64,000 bases of DNA from Arthrobacter wenxiniae (lineage in GTDB: Bacteria > Actinomycetota > Actinomycetes > Actinomycetales > Micrococcaceae). Both the position numbers and the translations under genes were made by a program. The stretch covers positions 54,341 through 118,340 of the forward strand of contig NZ_JAAMFM010000009.1 of the NCBI RefSeq assembly GCF_013376105.1. The letters are read 5' to 3'. Every line of letters begins with the position of its first letter. Positions within the stretch are counted from its first letter, which is position 1. Positions 19,737 to 29,120 of this stretch are shown here, piece after piece. Below the pieces are notes generated by a model, which saw only the letters and a list, made by a program, of their open reading frames with translations, was not told where the DNA came from and searched no databases.

Positions 19737-21818
19737 CTACGCGTGGCCCGCCTCGCGCATTTGCCGCAGCTCCTTCTTCAGGTCCCCCACCTCGTCGCGC
19801 AGCCGGGCCGCAAGTTCAAAGTGCAGCTCCGATGCGGCGCCGTGCATCTGTGCCGTCAAGTCCTCGATCAGGTCCACCAGGTCGCCGGCGGGACGGGCGG
19901 CGAGCCCGTCGCGCCGCACCGACGACTTGGCGGTTTCGCGCTTGGTCCGGGCCTCCTGGAGCAGCGCGGCGGTGTCCGCGTCCTCCCGTGCCAGCTGGTC
20001 GGTGATGTCGGCGATCTTCTTGCGCAGCGGCTGCGGGTCGATGCCCCGTTCGGTGTTGTAAGCCACCTGGATGACCCGGCGGCGGTTGGTCTCGTCGATG
20101 GCAAACTGCATCGAGTCGGTGATCCGGTCCGCATACATGTGCACCTGTCCGGACACGTTGCGCGCGGCACGGCCGATTGTCTGGATCAGGGAGGTCCCGG
20201 AGCGCAGGAAGCCTTCCTTGTCCGCGTCCAGGATGCTGACCAGGGACACCTCGGGCAGGTCCAGGCCTTCCCGGAGCAGGTTGATGCCCACGAGGACGTC
20301 AAAAACTCCCATGCGCAGCTCGCGCAGGAGTTCCACGCGCCGCAAGGTGTCCACGTCCGAGTGCAGGTACTGGACCTTGATGCCGTTGCCCAGGAGGTAG
20401 TCCGTCAGGTCCTCCGCCATCCGCTTGGTCAGCGTCGTGACGAGGACCCGCTCGCTCTTCGCCGTCCGCTCCCTGATCTCGCCCAAAAGGTCGTTGATCT
20501 GGTCCTTGGACGGCTTGACGATGATTTCCGGGTCGATCAGGCCCGTGGGGCGGATGATCTGCTGCACGAACCCGTCCGACTTTCCCAGCTCGTACTTGCC
20601 CGGGGTGGCGGAAAGGTAGACGGTCTGGCCGACGCGGTCCAGGAATTCGTCCCATTTCAGCGGCCGGTTGTCCATGGCGGAGGGCAGCCGGAAGCCATGG
20701 TCCACCAGGGTCCGCTTGCGGGACATGTCGCCCTCGTACATGGCGCCGATCTGGGGAACCGTGACGTGGGATTCGTCGATGACCAGCAGGAAGTCGTCCG
20801 GGAAGTAGTCCAGCAGGCAGTGCGGGGCGGTTCCCGCCGCGCGCCCGTCAATGTGGCGTGAATAGTTTTCGATGCCGTTGCAGAATCCCATCTGCTCCAT
20901 CATTTCGAGGTCATACGTGGTGCGCATGCGCAGCCGCTGGGCCTCGAGCAGCTTGTTTTGGCTCTCCAGCTCCTTGGTGCGCACGGCCAGCTCGTCCTCG
21001 ATCGCCTTCACGGCCCGGGCCATCCGCTCCGGCCCGGCCACGTAGTGCGAGGCCGGGAACACGTACATTTCGGTTTCCTCGCGGATGACCTGGCCCGTCA
21101 GCGGGTGCAGCGTGTAGATGTTCTCGATCTCGTCGCCAAAGAACTCGATGCGGAGGGCCTGTTCCTCATACATGGGGATGATCTCCACGGTGTCGCCGCG
21201 CACGCGGAAGGTTCCGCGGTGGAAGTCGATGTCGTTGCGCGCGTATTGCATGCTGACGAATTTCCGCAGCAGGTCGTCGCGGTTCATCGTGGCGCCCCTG
21301 GTCAGCGTGACCATGCCGGCAACGTACTCCTCCGGCGTGCCCAGGCCGTAAATGCAGGACACCGTGGCCACCACCACCACGTCGCGCCGGGTCAGCAGGG
21401 CGTTGGTGGCCGAGTGCCGCAGCCGTTCCACTTCCTCGTTGACCGAGGAGTCCTTTTCAATGAACGTGTCCGACTGCGGCACGTACGCTTCCGGCTGGTA
21501 GTAGTCGTAGTAGGAGACGAAATATTCGACTGCGTTGTTGGGCAGCAGCTCCCGGAACTCGTTGGCCAGCTGGGCGGCCAGCGTCTTGTTCTGCACCATC
21601 ACGAGGGTGGGCCGCTGCACCTGCTCGATCAGCCAGGCGGCCGTGGCGGACTTTCCGGTGCCCGTGGCGCCCAGCAGGACAATGTCCTTCTCACCGTTGG
21701 TGATCCGCTCGGTGAGTTCCTTGATCGCCGCGGGCTGGTCCCCGGCCGGCTGAAAATCGCTAATGACCTCAAACGGGGCAACGACTCGGTTAATTTCCTG
21801 CGCAAGACTCATGCGCAT
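19737..21818 (-). CDS. uvrB: Excinuclease ABC subunit B
   Basis: UvrB (693 residues) is the helicase-like core of nucleotide excision repair that verifies damage and recruits UvrC. Walker A is [14 protein letters not shown] (about residues 48-61). The beta-hairpin [12 protein letters not shown] follows, then DESHVTVPQ (motif II), [25 protein letters not shown] and [13 protein letters not shown] motif ends the protein ([23 protein letters not shown]). I chose the first ATG (21818), because GGGAG lies 7 nt before it; the second ATG at 21812 would be too far. It is 50 nt downstream of coaE and probably shares its transcript. Confidence 0.98.
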   Translation of the reverse strand: MRMSLAQEINRVVAPFEVISDFQPAGDQPAAIKELTERITNGEKDIVLLGATGTGKSATAAWLIEQVQRPTLVMVQNKTLAAQLANEFRELLPNNAVEYFVSYYDYYQPEAYVPQSDTFIEKDSSVNEEVERLRHSATNALLTRRDVVVVATVSCIYGLGTPEEYVAGMVTLTRGATMNRDDLLRKFVSMQYARNDIDFHRGTFRVRGDTVEIIPMYEEQALRIEFFGDEIENIYTLHPLTGQVIREETEMYVFPASHYVAGPERMARAVKAIEDELAVRTKELESQNKLLEAQRLRMRTTYDLEMMEQMGFCNGIENYSRHIDGRAAGTAPHCLLDYFPDDFLLVIDESHVTVPQIGAMYEGDMSRKRTLVDHGFRLPSAMDNRPLKWDEFLDRVGQTVYLSATPGKYELGKSDGFVQQIIRPTGLIDPEIIVKPSKDQINDLLGEIRERTAKSERVLVTTLTKRMAEDLTDYLLGNGIKVQYLHSDVDTLRRVELLRELRMGVFDVLVGINLLREGLDLPEVSLVSILDADKEGFLRSGTSLIQTIGRAARNVSGQVHMYADRITDSMQFAIDETNRRRVIQVAYNTERGIDPQPLRKKIADITDQLAREDADTAALLQEARTKRETAKSSVRRDGLAARPAGDLVDLIEDLTAQMHGAASELHFELAARLRDEVGDLKKELRQMREAGHA

Positions 21819-21868
21819 AACGCTACTCCCGTTGTGGCGCCGCTGAACAACCCGCCCGAGGTCACCGA

Positions 21869-23062
21869 CTACCGGGCGAGCTCCAGCCACCTGGCCAGCT
21901 CGGGGACAGCCGAGGCAAACCAGGGCTCCTTGGCACCGGCATAGCCGGCGGTGTCGGTGTCCGCGGCATGAGCGGCCGCCAGCTGGCGCTTGATTGACTC
22001 GTAGCGGGACCGCGCCGGGGCATCGGCCCGCAACCAGTCCCTGAAGGCCAACGCCAGCACGGCCCCCGGCGACCCGTCCACCCGCACGTGCAGGTTGACG
22101 GGCCGGCCCGGGTCCGCGGCGTTGTGGAAGCGCTTCTCCCACCGCTCCCCCGCACGGCCCCCGGCAAAGTCATGCCCCGTGTCCCACCACTGCCCCCTGC
22201 GGCGCGGGAAGCCGGCGGCGGCCAGGGCCGGGGCCGCCGCGTCCGCGTCCGCCAGCGACGCCACGCGCAGCTGCAGGTCTATGACGTCCTTGGCGGCAAG
22301 CCCCGGCACGGACGTTGAGCCAATGTGGTCGACGGCCACGCCAAAACCCCCGGCAGCCTTCGCAATGCGGGCTGCCAGGCGGGCTGCCTGCCCCGGCCAC
22401 GCCGGGTCCGGGCCCGTGATGGCAGGCGGCCCCGGGTGCCGGGCCGGCACGCCCGCCGCCAGGTTGCGGGCAAACGGCACCAGCCGTGCAGCCCACAGCG
22501 CGTCCAGCGCCGCCAGGGCCGCCTCCGGCGCCCCGGAGTTGTCAAGCACGACGTCGGCCGCCGCCCGCCGCTGTTCGTCGCCGGCCTGCGCCGCCACCCT
22601 GGCGCGCGCGTCCTCCGGCGTCATCCGGCGTGTTTCGACCATGCGCGCCAGCCGCTGCCCCAGCGGCGCATCCACCACGATGACCAGGTGGAAGCCTGCG
22701 CCCTGGCCCGTCTCCACGAGCAGCGGGATGTCCTGGACCACAATGGCGTCCGGTGCGGCGTCGTCCTCAAGGCGTCCGGCCGCAGCCCGGACCAAGGGGT
22801 GGACTATTGCGTTGAGCGCCGCCAGCCTGTCCTTGTCGGCGAAGACCAACGCCCCGAGGGCGGGCCTGTCCAGGGCCCCGCCGGCCGTGAGCACGCCGGG
22901 GCCAAACGCCTTCGCCACGGCGGCCAGTCCGGGGGTTCCGGGGGCCACGGCTTCCCGGGCCAGCCGGTCGGCGTCGATGACCACGGCACCCAATTCCCGG
23001 AAGCGTGCGGACAGCAGGGACTTGCCGGCGGCGATGCCGCCCGTGAGACCAATCGAAAGCAT
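21869..23062 (-). CDS. coaE: Dephospho-CoA kinase fused to a GrpB (UPF0157) domain
   Basis: This 397-residue bifunctional-looking protein starts with a dephospho-CoA kinase (about residues 1-200): P-loop [11 protein letters not shown], the [10 protein letters not shown] substrate loop, and the LVIVVDAP and [10 protein letters not shown] blocks. That domain performs the last step of CoA synthesis in the cytoplasm. From about residue 225 there is a GrpB/UPF0157 nucleotidyltransferase-fold domain ([21 protein letters not shown], then YESIKRQLA). The same fusion is known from mycobacterial CoaE, where the second domain is thought to aid folding or regulation. The ATG at 23062 is divergent from yigZ (24 bp apart), and uvrB follows on the same strand. 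Confidence 0.94.
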   Translation of the reverse strand: MLSIGLTGGIAAGKSLLSARFRELGAVVIDADRLAREAVAPGTPGLAAVAKAFGPGVLTAGGALDRPALGALVFADKDRLAALNAIVHPLVRAAAGRLEDDAAPDAIVVQDIPLLVETGQGAGFHLVIVVDAPLGQRLARMVETRRMTPEDARARVAAQAGDEQRRAAADVVLDNSGAPEAALAALDALWAARLVPFARNLAAGVPARHPGPPAITGPDPAWPGQAARLAARIAKAAGGFGVAVDHIGSTSVPGLAAKDVIDLQLRVASLADADAAAPALAAAGFPRRRGQWWDTGHDFAGGRAGERWEKRFHNAADPGRPVNLHVRVDGSPGAVLALAFRDWLRADAPARSRYESIKRQLAAAHAADTDTAGYAGAKEPWFASAVPELARWLELAR

Positions 23063-23085
23063 GTCTCCACACTAGACTGGATCGG

Positions 23086-23808
23086 ATGAGCCAGAGACGA
23101 CCCCTGCCCGCCGCGCTGCCGGTCGCCAACCGCTACACGACGCTGGCCGCCGGGGTGGACTTCCGCCACGAGCTCTCCGTCAAGCGCTCGCGTTTCATCA
23201 CCGTGCTGCGGCGGGTTGGCGACGAGGATGCCGCGCGCGGGCTCGTGGCGGAGCTCCGGCGCGAGTTTTACGACGCCCGGCACCACTGTTCGGCGTTCGT
23301 GCTGGGTCCGGACCGTGGCGTCCAGCGCTCCAACGACGACGGCGAGCCCTCCGGCACCGCGGGGGCGCCCATGCTCGACGCGCTGCTCAAGCGCGAAACC
23401 GGGAACGGCGCGGTGCCGGCGGCCGACCTCAGCGACGTGTGCGCCGTCGTCGTGCGCTATTTTGGCGGGATCCTGCTGGGAGCAGGAGGACTCGTGCGGG
23501 CGTATTCGGAATCGGTCAGCGCGGCCGTGTCCCTGGCGCCGCTCGTGCGCCGGGACCGGCTGCAGCTGTTCACCGTCGCCGTCCCGCACGCCGCCGCGGG
23601 GCGCCTGGAGAACGAGCTCCGCAGCGCCGGCCATGTGATGACCGGCAACAGCTTCGACGCCGTCAACACCTACGTGGGGCTGGCCATGGCCGACGACGCC
23701 GGTGTGATCGCGGCCGGGCACGCGCGGCTGGCGTCCCTCACGGCGGGGGCCTGCACCCTGGTCCCCGCCGGCACCGACTGGGTGGACACGCCGCTGGCCG
23801 GGCGCTAG
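23086..23808 (+). CDS. YigZ/IMPACT-family protein
   Basis: This 240-residue UPF0029/IMPACT family protein has the conserved block SRFITVLRRV, then RHHCSAFVLG, SNDDGEPSGTAGAPML and VVVRYFGGILLGAGGLVRAYSE, which form the N-terminal IMPACT domain (about residues 25-135). A smaller C-terminal DUF1949-like domain follows. The function is not firmly known; relatives are linked to translation control or prolyl peptidase-like activity. TAGACT (23073-23078) lies 7 nt before the ATG with no real Shine-Dalgarno, consistent with a leaderless transcript. Divergent from coaE. Confidence 0.9.
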   Translation: MSQRRPLPAALPVANRYTTLAAGVDFRHELSVKRSRFITVLRRVGDEDAARGLVAELRREFYDARHHCSAFVLGPDRGVQRSNDDGEPSGTAGAPMLDALLKRETGNGAVPAADLSDVCAVVVRYFGGILLGAGGLVRAYSESVSAAVSLAPLVRRDRLQLFTVAVPHAAAGRLENELRSAGHVMTGNSFDAVNTYVGLAMADDAGVIAAGHARLASLTAGACTLVPAGTDWVDTPLAGR

Positions 23809-23880
23809 GCGCAGCGGGCCGCCGGGGCGCCGTCGACGTCCGGCCACGGCACGGTGACGCGCCGGCGATTAAAGGGGAAT

Positions 23881-23907
23881 GGACCCCCCACCCGAAGGTG
23901 GGGGGCC
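23881..23907. terminator. Strong terminator hairpin between yigZ and rpsA
   Basis: CCCCCCACC (23884-23892) and GGTGGGGGG (23897-23905) form a perfect 9-bp stem around a CGAA loop. It lies 37 nt after the rpsA stop, and on the rpsA strand a moderately T-rich stretch (TCCATTCCCCTTTAATC) follows. It also serves the convergent yigZ gene. Confidence 0.8.
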
Positions 23908-23944
23908 CATCCAACGGCGCCCGCGTGTGACTGCCGTTGCCGAA

Positions 23945-25426
23945 TTAGTTTCCGGTGAGCTTCTCGCGCAGTGCGGCGAGTGCCTCGTCGGAAGCCAGGG
24001 TGCCGGCACCGGTGTCGGCCGCGGCGGGCTCGGAGGAGTACGAAGTCCCTGCGGACTCGCCACCGCCTTCGGTGCCGTCGGAAGCTGCATCCTCAGCGGC
24101 GTGCTGGGCAACCTGCTTCTTGTGGGCTTCCCAGCGGGTCTGGGCGTCGGCGTACTGCTGCTCCCACACGGCGCGCTGGGTCTCGTAGCCCTCGAGCCAC
24201 TCGTTGGACTCGGGGTCGAAGCCCTCGGGGTACTTGTAGTTGCCCTCTTCGTCGTACTCGGCCACCATGCCGTACAGGGCCGGGTCGAACTCGGTGGAGT
24301 CGACGTCGACGCCTTCGTTGGCCTGCTTGAGGGACAGCGAGATGCGGCGGCGTTCCAGGTCGATGTCGATGACCTTGACGAACAGCTCGTCGCCCACGGA
24401 GACAACCTGCTCGGCCAGCTCAACGTGGCGGACGGCCAGCTCGGAGATGTGGACCAGGCCTTCGATGCCGTCCTCGACGCGAACGAACGCGCCGAACGGA
24501 ACCAGCTTGGTGACCTTACCCGGGACAACCTGCCCGAGGGCGTGGGTGCGGGCGAAGGTCTGCCACGGGTCTTCCTGCGTGGCCTTGAGCGAGAGCGATA
24601 CACGCTCGCGGTCCAGATCCACTTCGAGCACCTCGACGGTGACTTCCTGGCCAACTTCCACAACCTCGGACGGGTGGTCGATGTGCTTCCAGGACAGCTC
24701 GGAAACGTGCACGAGGCCGTCTACGCCGCCAAGGTCCACGAAGGCACCGAAGTTGACGATGGAGGACACAACGCCGGGACGGACCTGGCCCTTTTCCAGC
24801 TTGTTGAGGAACGTGGAGCGAACCTCGGACTGGGTCTGCTCGAGCCAGGCACGGCGGGACAGGACCACGTTGTTGCGGTTCTTGTCCAGCTCGATGATCT
24901 TGGCTTCGATCTGCTGGCCGATGTACGGAGCCAGGTCGCGCACGCGGCGCATCTCGACGAGCGATGCGGGCAGGAAGCCGCGCAGGCCGATGTCGAGGAT
25001 AAGACCACCCTTGACCACCTCGATGACGGTACCGGTGACGACGCCGTCTTCTTCCTTGACCTTCTCGATGTCGCCCCAGGCGCGCTCGTACTGCGCGCGC
25101 TTCTTGGAGAGGATGAGACGGCCTTCCTTGTCTTCCTTGGTGAGCACCAGGGCCTCGACCTGATCGCCAACGGAGACAACGTCCCCGGGGTCAACGTCGT
25201 GCTTGATGGAGAGCTCGCGGGAGGGGATGACGCCTTCGGTCTTGTAACCGATGTCGAGCAGAACTTCGTCGCGGTCAACCTTGACTACAACACCTTCGAC
25301 GAGGTCGCCGTCGTTGAAGTACTTGATGGTTGCGTCCACTGCGGCGAGGAATTCTTCAGCAGTACCGATGTCGTTGATGGCAACAACAGGAGTGGTACTA
25401 GTCTTCTCGGGGGTCGTGATGGTCAT
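23945..25426 (-). CDS. rpsA: 30S ribosomal protein S1
   Basis: RpsA (493 residues) binds mRNA on the 30S subunit and helps initiation on structured or leadered messages. Four S1 RNA-binding domains can be followed: about residues 35-105 (GDLVEGVVVKVDRDEVLLDIG), 120-190 (GTVIEVVKGGLILDIG), 205-275 (GVVSSIVNFGAFVDLGG) and 290-365 (GKVTKLVPFGAFVRVEDG). A long acidic, Ser/Ala-rich C-terminal tail follows. The actinobacterial four-domain form is shorter than the six-domain enterobacterial protein. The ATG at 25426 has GGAG 10 nt upstream. It is in the same neighbourhood order (polA, rpsA, coaE, uvrB) as in mycobacteria. Confidence 0.97.
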   Translation of the reverse strand: MTITTPEKTSTTPVVAINDIGTAEEFLAAVDATIKYFNDGDLVEGVVVKVDRDEVLLDIGYKTEGVIPSRELSIKHDVDPGDVVSVGDQVEALVLTKEDKEGRLILSKKRAQYERAWGDIEKVKEEDGVVTGTVIEVVKGGLILDIGLRGFLPASLVEMRRVRDLAPYIGQQIEAKIIELDKNRNNVVLSRRAWLEQTQSEVRSTFLNKLEKGQVRPGVVSSIVNFGAFVDLGGVDGLVHVSELSWKHIDHPSEVVEVGQEVTVEVLEVDLDRERVSLSLKATQEDPWQTFARTHALGQVVPGKVTKLVPFGAFVRVEDGIEGLVHISELAVRHVELAEQVVSVGDELFVKVIDIDLERRRISLSLKQANEGVDVDSTEFDPALYGMVAEYDEEGNYKYPEGFDPESNEWLEGYETQRAVWEQQYADAQTRWEAHKKQVAQHAAEDAASDGTEGGGESAGTSYSSEPAAADTGAGTLASDEALAALREKLTGN

Positions 25427-25620
25427 GTAGTAGGGGCTCCGATGTGGATAGTTGGCTAAGCCGGGACAGTTCCGGCGATTTACTATGTTTGCAGGGGTTC
25501 CTGCGGGTGTGCCTGCATGCGGTGCGCGGGTGCCGGGCTTTTGGTGGCCCAAACCACGCATTACATGCCCAATTAGTCTAGTGGGTTGCGCCAAGCAGCG
25601 CAAAATGCAGGCACGACGGC

Positions 25621-26386
25621 GATAATTGCGTTTGTGGACAATTCAACCCTTCTCGTGTTGGGCCCGAGCGCGTGGGTTCTATTGGCCGTTTTGCTGGCCC
25701 TGGCGGCTGCGATGTGGGGTGTCACGCTGGGCCGGCCGCCGGCCCAAATGCTGGTGGCGGGGCTCCGGGCGCTCGTCCAGCTGGCCGCCGTCGCCCTGGT
25801 CATTGCCTTTCTGGCCAACCGCGGCGCATGGGCCTTTGCCTTTGTGGCGCTCATGTTCCTGGTGGGCGTGTGGACGTGCGGGCGCCGGGTGGCGCGGAAG
25901 GGCCGGTGGTGGCTGGCGGCGCTTCCCCTGGCCGCCGGGGTGCTTCCCGTGGCCGGGCTCATGTTTGCCGCCGGCGTGCTCCCGTTCTCCGCCCTGGCCA
26001 TCATCGCCGTGCTGGGGCAGCAGATTGGCGGGGCCATGTCCACCGTTACGCTCAGTGGCCGCCGGGTTGAGGATGAGCTGGTGGTCCGCCGCGGCGAAGT
26101 CGAGGCCGCCGTGGCGTTGGGCTTCATGTGGTTCGCCGCCCGGATGATGGTGGGCAGGCCCGTGGCCGGCGAGGCGGTGCTGCCGTCCGTGGACCAGACC
26201 CGCACGGCCGGGCTGGTGACGCTGCCCGGCGCCTTTGTGGGCATGATCCTGGGCGGTGCCGCGCCGCTGGACGCCGGGCTGATCCAGCTTTTGGTGCTGA
26301 TTTCCCTGCTGCTGGTCAACTCCACTGCCGCGGCAACGACCTTGTGGCTGAGCTGCCGCGGTGCCTGGGCCCTGCGGGCGGCCTGA
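25621..26386 (+). CDS. FetB/YbbM-like ABC transporter permease (orphan), with its -10 element
   Basis: The coding part is best read from GTG 25634 (250 residues); GATAAT at 25621-25626 lies 7 nt before it and there is no Shine-Dalgarno, so I include this -10 and suggest a leaderless mRNA. An upstream TTG (25586) is the alternative start. The protein has six to seven hydrophobic helices and the FetB/UPF0014 signature TVDQTRTAGLVTLPGAFVGM, with TLSGRRVEDEL before it. E. coli FetB works with the ATPase FetA in iron export and peroxide resistance. No ATPase gene is adjacent here, so a partner would have to be encoded elsewhere. It is convergent with the ndh-like gene. Confidence 0.78.
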
Positions 26387-26404
26387 CGGCCTGACGCTGC
26401 GGCG

Positions 26405-27658
26405 TCAACCCCGGTCCGGGCCGCCCAGCACCACGTGGGACCGGCTGTGGGTGAGGTAGTCGTCCGCCCACGAGATGAGCGCGCTGACGCGCTGGCGCTT
26501 GCCGGACAACAGCACCACGTGCACGGCCAGCCATGCGAGGAAGGCCAGTGGGCCCTGTATTTGCCATCGCTTGCGGCCGATCTCCGCCACGGCCGCGCCG
26601 CGGCCGATCATGGCCATGTAGCCCTTGTCCAGGTACGCAAAGGGCTTGCGCCGCCCGCCCTTCAGATCGGCCAGAATATTGCGGGCGGCCCACTTGCCCG
26701 CCTGCTGGGCGCAGGAACCGAGCTGCGGGAGCTTCTCCCCGCGGGAGTCCGTCATGTTGGCCGCATCGCCCAGGACATAGACGCCCGTGGTCCCCGGGGC
26801 GGTCAGGTCAGGGTTGACGTCGATCCGCCCGCCGCGCCCCTGGGGGAGTCCCGACTGGGCGATGAGCGTGCCGGCCTTCAGCCCGCCGGCCCAGACGACG
26901 ATTTGGCTGGGCAGGGAGGCGCCGTCGGCAAAATCCACCCCGTCACGGCGGACCTCCGTCACGCCGGACCCCATCTTGAGCCGCACCCCGGCCTGCCGCA
27001 GCCGCCTGGTGGCATAGGCCTTGTTCCTGTCCGAAAACGGCGTCAGGACACTGGGCACCATGTCGACCAGGTGCACGCTGGAGCGCGCCGCCACGTCATT
27101 CGAAAAGTACTTGGGGACCACGTACTTGAAGTTTTCGGCGATCGCGCCGGCGGTCTCGACTCCCGTGGGCCCGCCGCCGACCACCACGACGTGGACTCCC
27201 CCGCTGCCGCTGCCCTGCCGCTGGGCCGCATCGAGGGCGTGGACCAGGGCATTGCCGAGACGGACGGCATCCGTGACTGAATACAGGGGGTAGGCGTTCT
27301 CTTCGGCTCCGGGCGTGTTGAAGTAGTTGGCCTCGGCGCCGGCGGCCAGCACCAGGATTTGGGCGTGGAACGTGTCGCCGTCGGAGGTGGTGACGGTGTG
27401 CGCCTGGACATCCACCGCCGCCACCCTGGCGGTGAGCACGGTGGCGCTGCGGTAGCGCTGGAACATGCCCCGAAAGGTCCGCGTGACGTCGGAGACGCCG
27501 ATCTGCGCCGTCGCCACCTGGTAGAGCAGCGGCTGGAACTGGTGGTAGTTGTTCTGGTCAATGAGCAGCACCTCAACGCCGGCGCGGCCCAGGGCCCTGA
27601 CGGCGGCCACGCCGGCAAACCCGCCGCCCACCACTATGACCTCGAATGTCTTTTCCAT
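26405..27658 (-). CDS. Type II NADH:quinone oxidoreductase-like FAD protein
   Basis: This 417-residue protein is an NDH-2 type enzyme that passes electrons from NADH to the quinone pool without proton pumping, at the inner face of the membrane. The FAD motif is VVGGGFAGVAAV (about residues 10-21), the NAD motif is VVVGGGPTGVETAGA (about 155-169), and VYVLGDAANM binds FAD near residue 300. The conserved AQQAGKWAA block follows. A C-terminal hydrophobic helix (LAFLAWLAVHVVLLSG) gives membrane attachment. ATG at 27658. The length and membrane helix fit Ndh more than coenzyme A or nitrite reductase relatives. Confidence 0.9.
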   Translation of the reverse strand: MEKTFEVIVVGGGFAGVAAVRALGRAGVEVLLIDQNNYHQFQPLLYQVATAQIGVSDVTRTFRGMFQRYRSATVLTARVAAVDVQAHTVTTSDGDTFHAQILVLAAGAEANYFNTPGAEENAYPLYSVTDAVRLGNALVHALDAAQRQGSGSGGVHVVVVGGGPTGVETAGAIAENFKYVVPKYFSNDVAARSSVHLVDMVPSVLTPFSDRNKAYATRRLRQAGVRLKMGSGVTEVRRDGVDFADGASLPSQIVVWAGGLKAGTLIAQSGLPQGRGGRIDVNPDLTAPGTTGVYVLGDAANMTDSRGEKLPQLGSCAQQAGKWAARNILADLKGGRRKPFAYLDKGYMAMIGRGAAVAEIGRKRWQIQGPLAFLAWLAVHVVLLSGKRQRVSALISWADDYLTHSRSHVVLGGPDRG

Positions 27659-27726
27659 TGCCTGGCCCTTTCACTCCTGTGGGTGCATCCTACCGGGGGC
27701 GGGCAGGATGTGGCAGGTGAAGCGGG

Positions 27727-29070
27727 CTAGAAGTTGGTCAGGCTGTGGGCGGCGACCGGCAGGGCAAACAGTGCGTCGAACCGTGCGGCGGCGCCGGGCA
27801 TTTCCTCCCGGAGCCGCCCGGCGGCCTGCAGGATCCGGGCCGTGACGGCACCGAGGTATGCGCTGGAAAGCTCGCTGACCCCCATGGACAGCTCCGGCGC
27901 GACTGACCCGTCCTCCCGGCAGCGGGTGACGGTGGCCGTGCCGTGGGCCACCTCGATGGAGAAGATGCCTGAGGCATGGCCCAGCGGATCCCCGATGTGG
28001 ATGGTGATCCGACCGTCCGCGGCGTAGCTGCGGGCCGCCAGGGCCGCCGGGGCGTCGAGGATGCGCAGCCACAGGTGGTCCTCGGTCCCGGTCCGCTTGT
28101 AGTCCCGCTTGGCGGCCATGGCCCATTCAAGGGGGTCCGCCTCCGGCGCCATGTCCCAGGTGACCCGCTCGATCAGGTCCAGCGACCCGAGGTAGTTCCA
28201 GAGGGCCAGGTAGGCGCCTTCCCCGGCCGCCAGCAGGTCCACAATCTTGACCGTGGGCGGAGTCGCGGACTCATCCGGCTGGTAGCTGACGTAGCCGTCC
28301 ACGGCGCCGGCGGCATCGTAGTGGAGCGCGGCGCGGACGTTCCGGGACGGTTCCAGGGACGCGTAGTTCCCCTGTCCAGAGGCGATCAGGCGGTACATGT
28401 CGTGCCGGCCGATCGAGCCGAATGTGGCGGCGTGGACGCGGGCGAAGATCCCATTGTGGAGGTCCCGCACGGTCAGGGGGTCGGCCACCTCCACCGTGCC
28501 CCGGGCCGCGGCTGCCGGGTTGTGGAAGCCAATCCCGCCCCGGCTGGCCACTTCCACCTGGCACACGTGCGTGGCCACGCCAAAGCCGAACCTGCCGTAG
28601 ATGACGGCTTCCGACGCCGTGAGCGCGGCCATGGGGATCCCGGCAGCCTTCGCCTGGGCCAGGTCGGAGCTGATCATGGCGCGCAGTATCCCGCGCCGCC
28701 GGTGGCTGGGGCGCACCGTCACAGCCGTGATCTGGTGCACCGGCAGGAGCGTCCCGCCTCCGACGTTGAGGTTTTTGCGGTGGTAGGCGTAGGTGGCCAC
28801 GGGGTACTCCGGGCCCCAGGCCCCGGCGTGTCCGGGGGCATCCGTCAGGTAGGCCCCCGTGGACATGCGGCCGTCCACCTCCTCCATCACGGCGAACTTC
28901 GCGATGTCCTCCGCCGTCGGAGCGTTGCCGTAGAACCCCAGCGCCACGGCCTGCGTCCACTTGGCCACCTCGTCGGGAACCTTCCCGTCCACCAGGCGCA
29001 TGGGAAAGGTGCGCAGTTCGTACGGGAACGGCCGCGGGTTGCGGGTGGACGGGTCGCGCTCCGTGCTCAT
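27727..29070 (-). CDS. Eis-like GNAT acetyltransferase with SCP2-type C-terminal domain
   Basis: This 447-residue Eis-family protein has a first GNAT domain with the acetyl-CoA loop VTVRPSHRRRGILRAM (about residues 118-133), a second degenerate GNAT domain, and an SCP2-like sterol-carrier fold at the C-terminus (ITIHIGDPLGHASGIF onward). It ends in Asn-Phe. In mycobacterial Eis a terminal Phe carboxylate is the catalytic base, and that feature is kept here. Mycobacterial Eis acetylates aminoglycosides at several amines and modifies host proteins; in a soil organism the native substrate is unknown. The ATG at 29070 has AAGGAACC upstream. It lies 50 nt downstream of polA, also on the minus strand. 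Confidence 0.9.
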   Translation of the reverse strand: MSTERDPSTRNPRPFPYELRTFPMRLVDGKVPDEVAKWTQAVALGFYGNAPTAEDIAKFAVMEEVDGRMSTGAYLTDAPGHAGAWGPEYPVATYAYHRKNLNVGGGTLLPVHQITAVTVRPSHRRRGILRAMISSDLAQAKAAGIPMAALTASEAVIYGRFGFGVATHVCQVEVASRGGIGFHNPAAAARGTVEVADPLTVRDLHNGIFARVHAATFGSIGRHDMYRLIASGQGNYASLEPSRNVRAALHYDAAGAVDGYVSYQPDESATPPTVKIVDLLAAGEGAYLALWNYLGSLDLIERVTWDMAPEADPLEWAMAAKRDYKRTGTEDHLWLRILDAPAALAARSYAADGRITIHIGDPLGHASGIFSIEVAHGTATVTRCREDGSVAPELSMGVSELSSAYLGAVTARILQAAGRLREEMPGAAARFDALFALPVAAHSLTNF

Positions 29071-29120
29071 CGTGGTTCCTTCGCTGTATGGGATGCGGGA
29101 TGGCGGGTGGGGCCGGGAGG

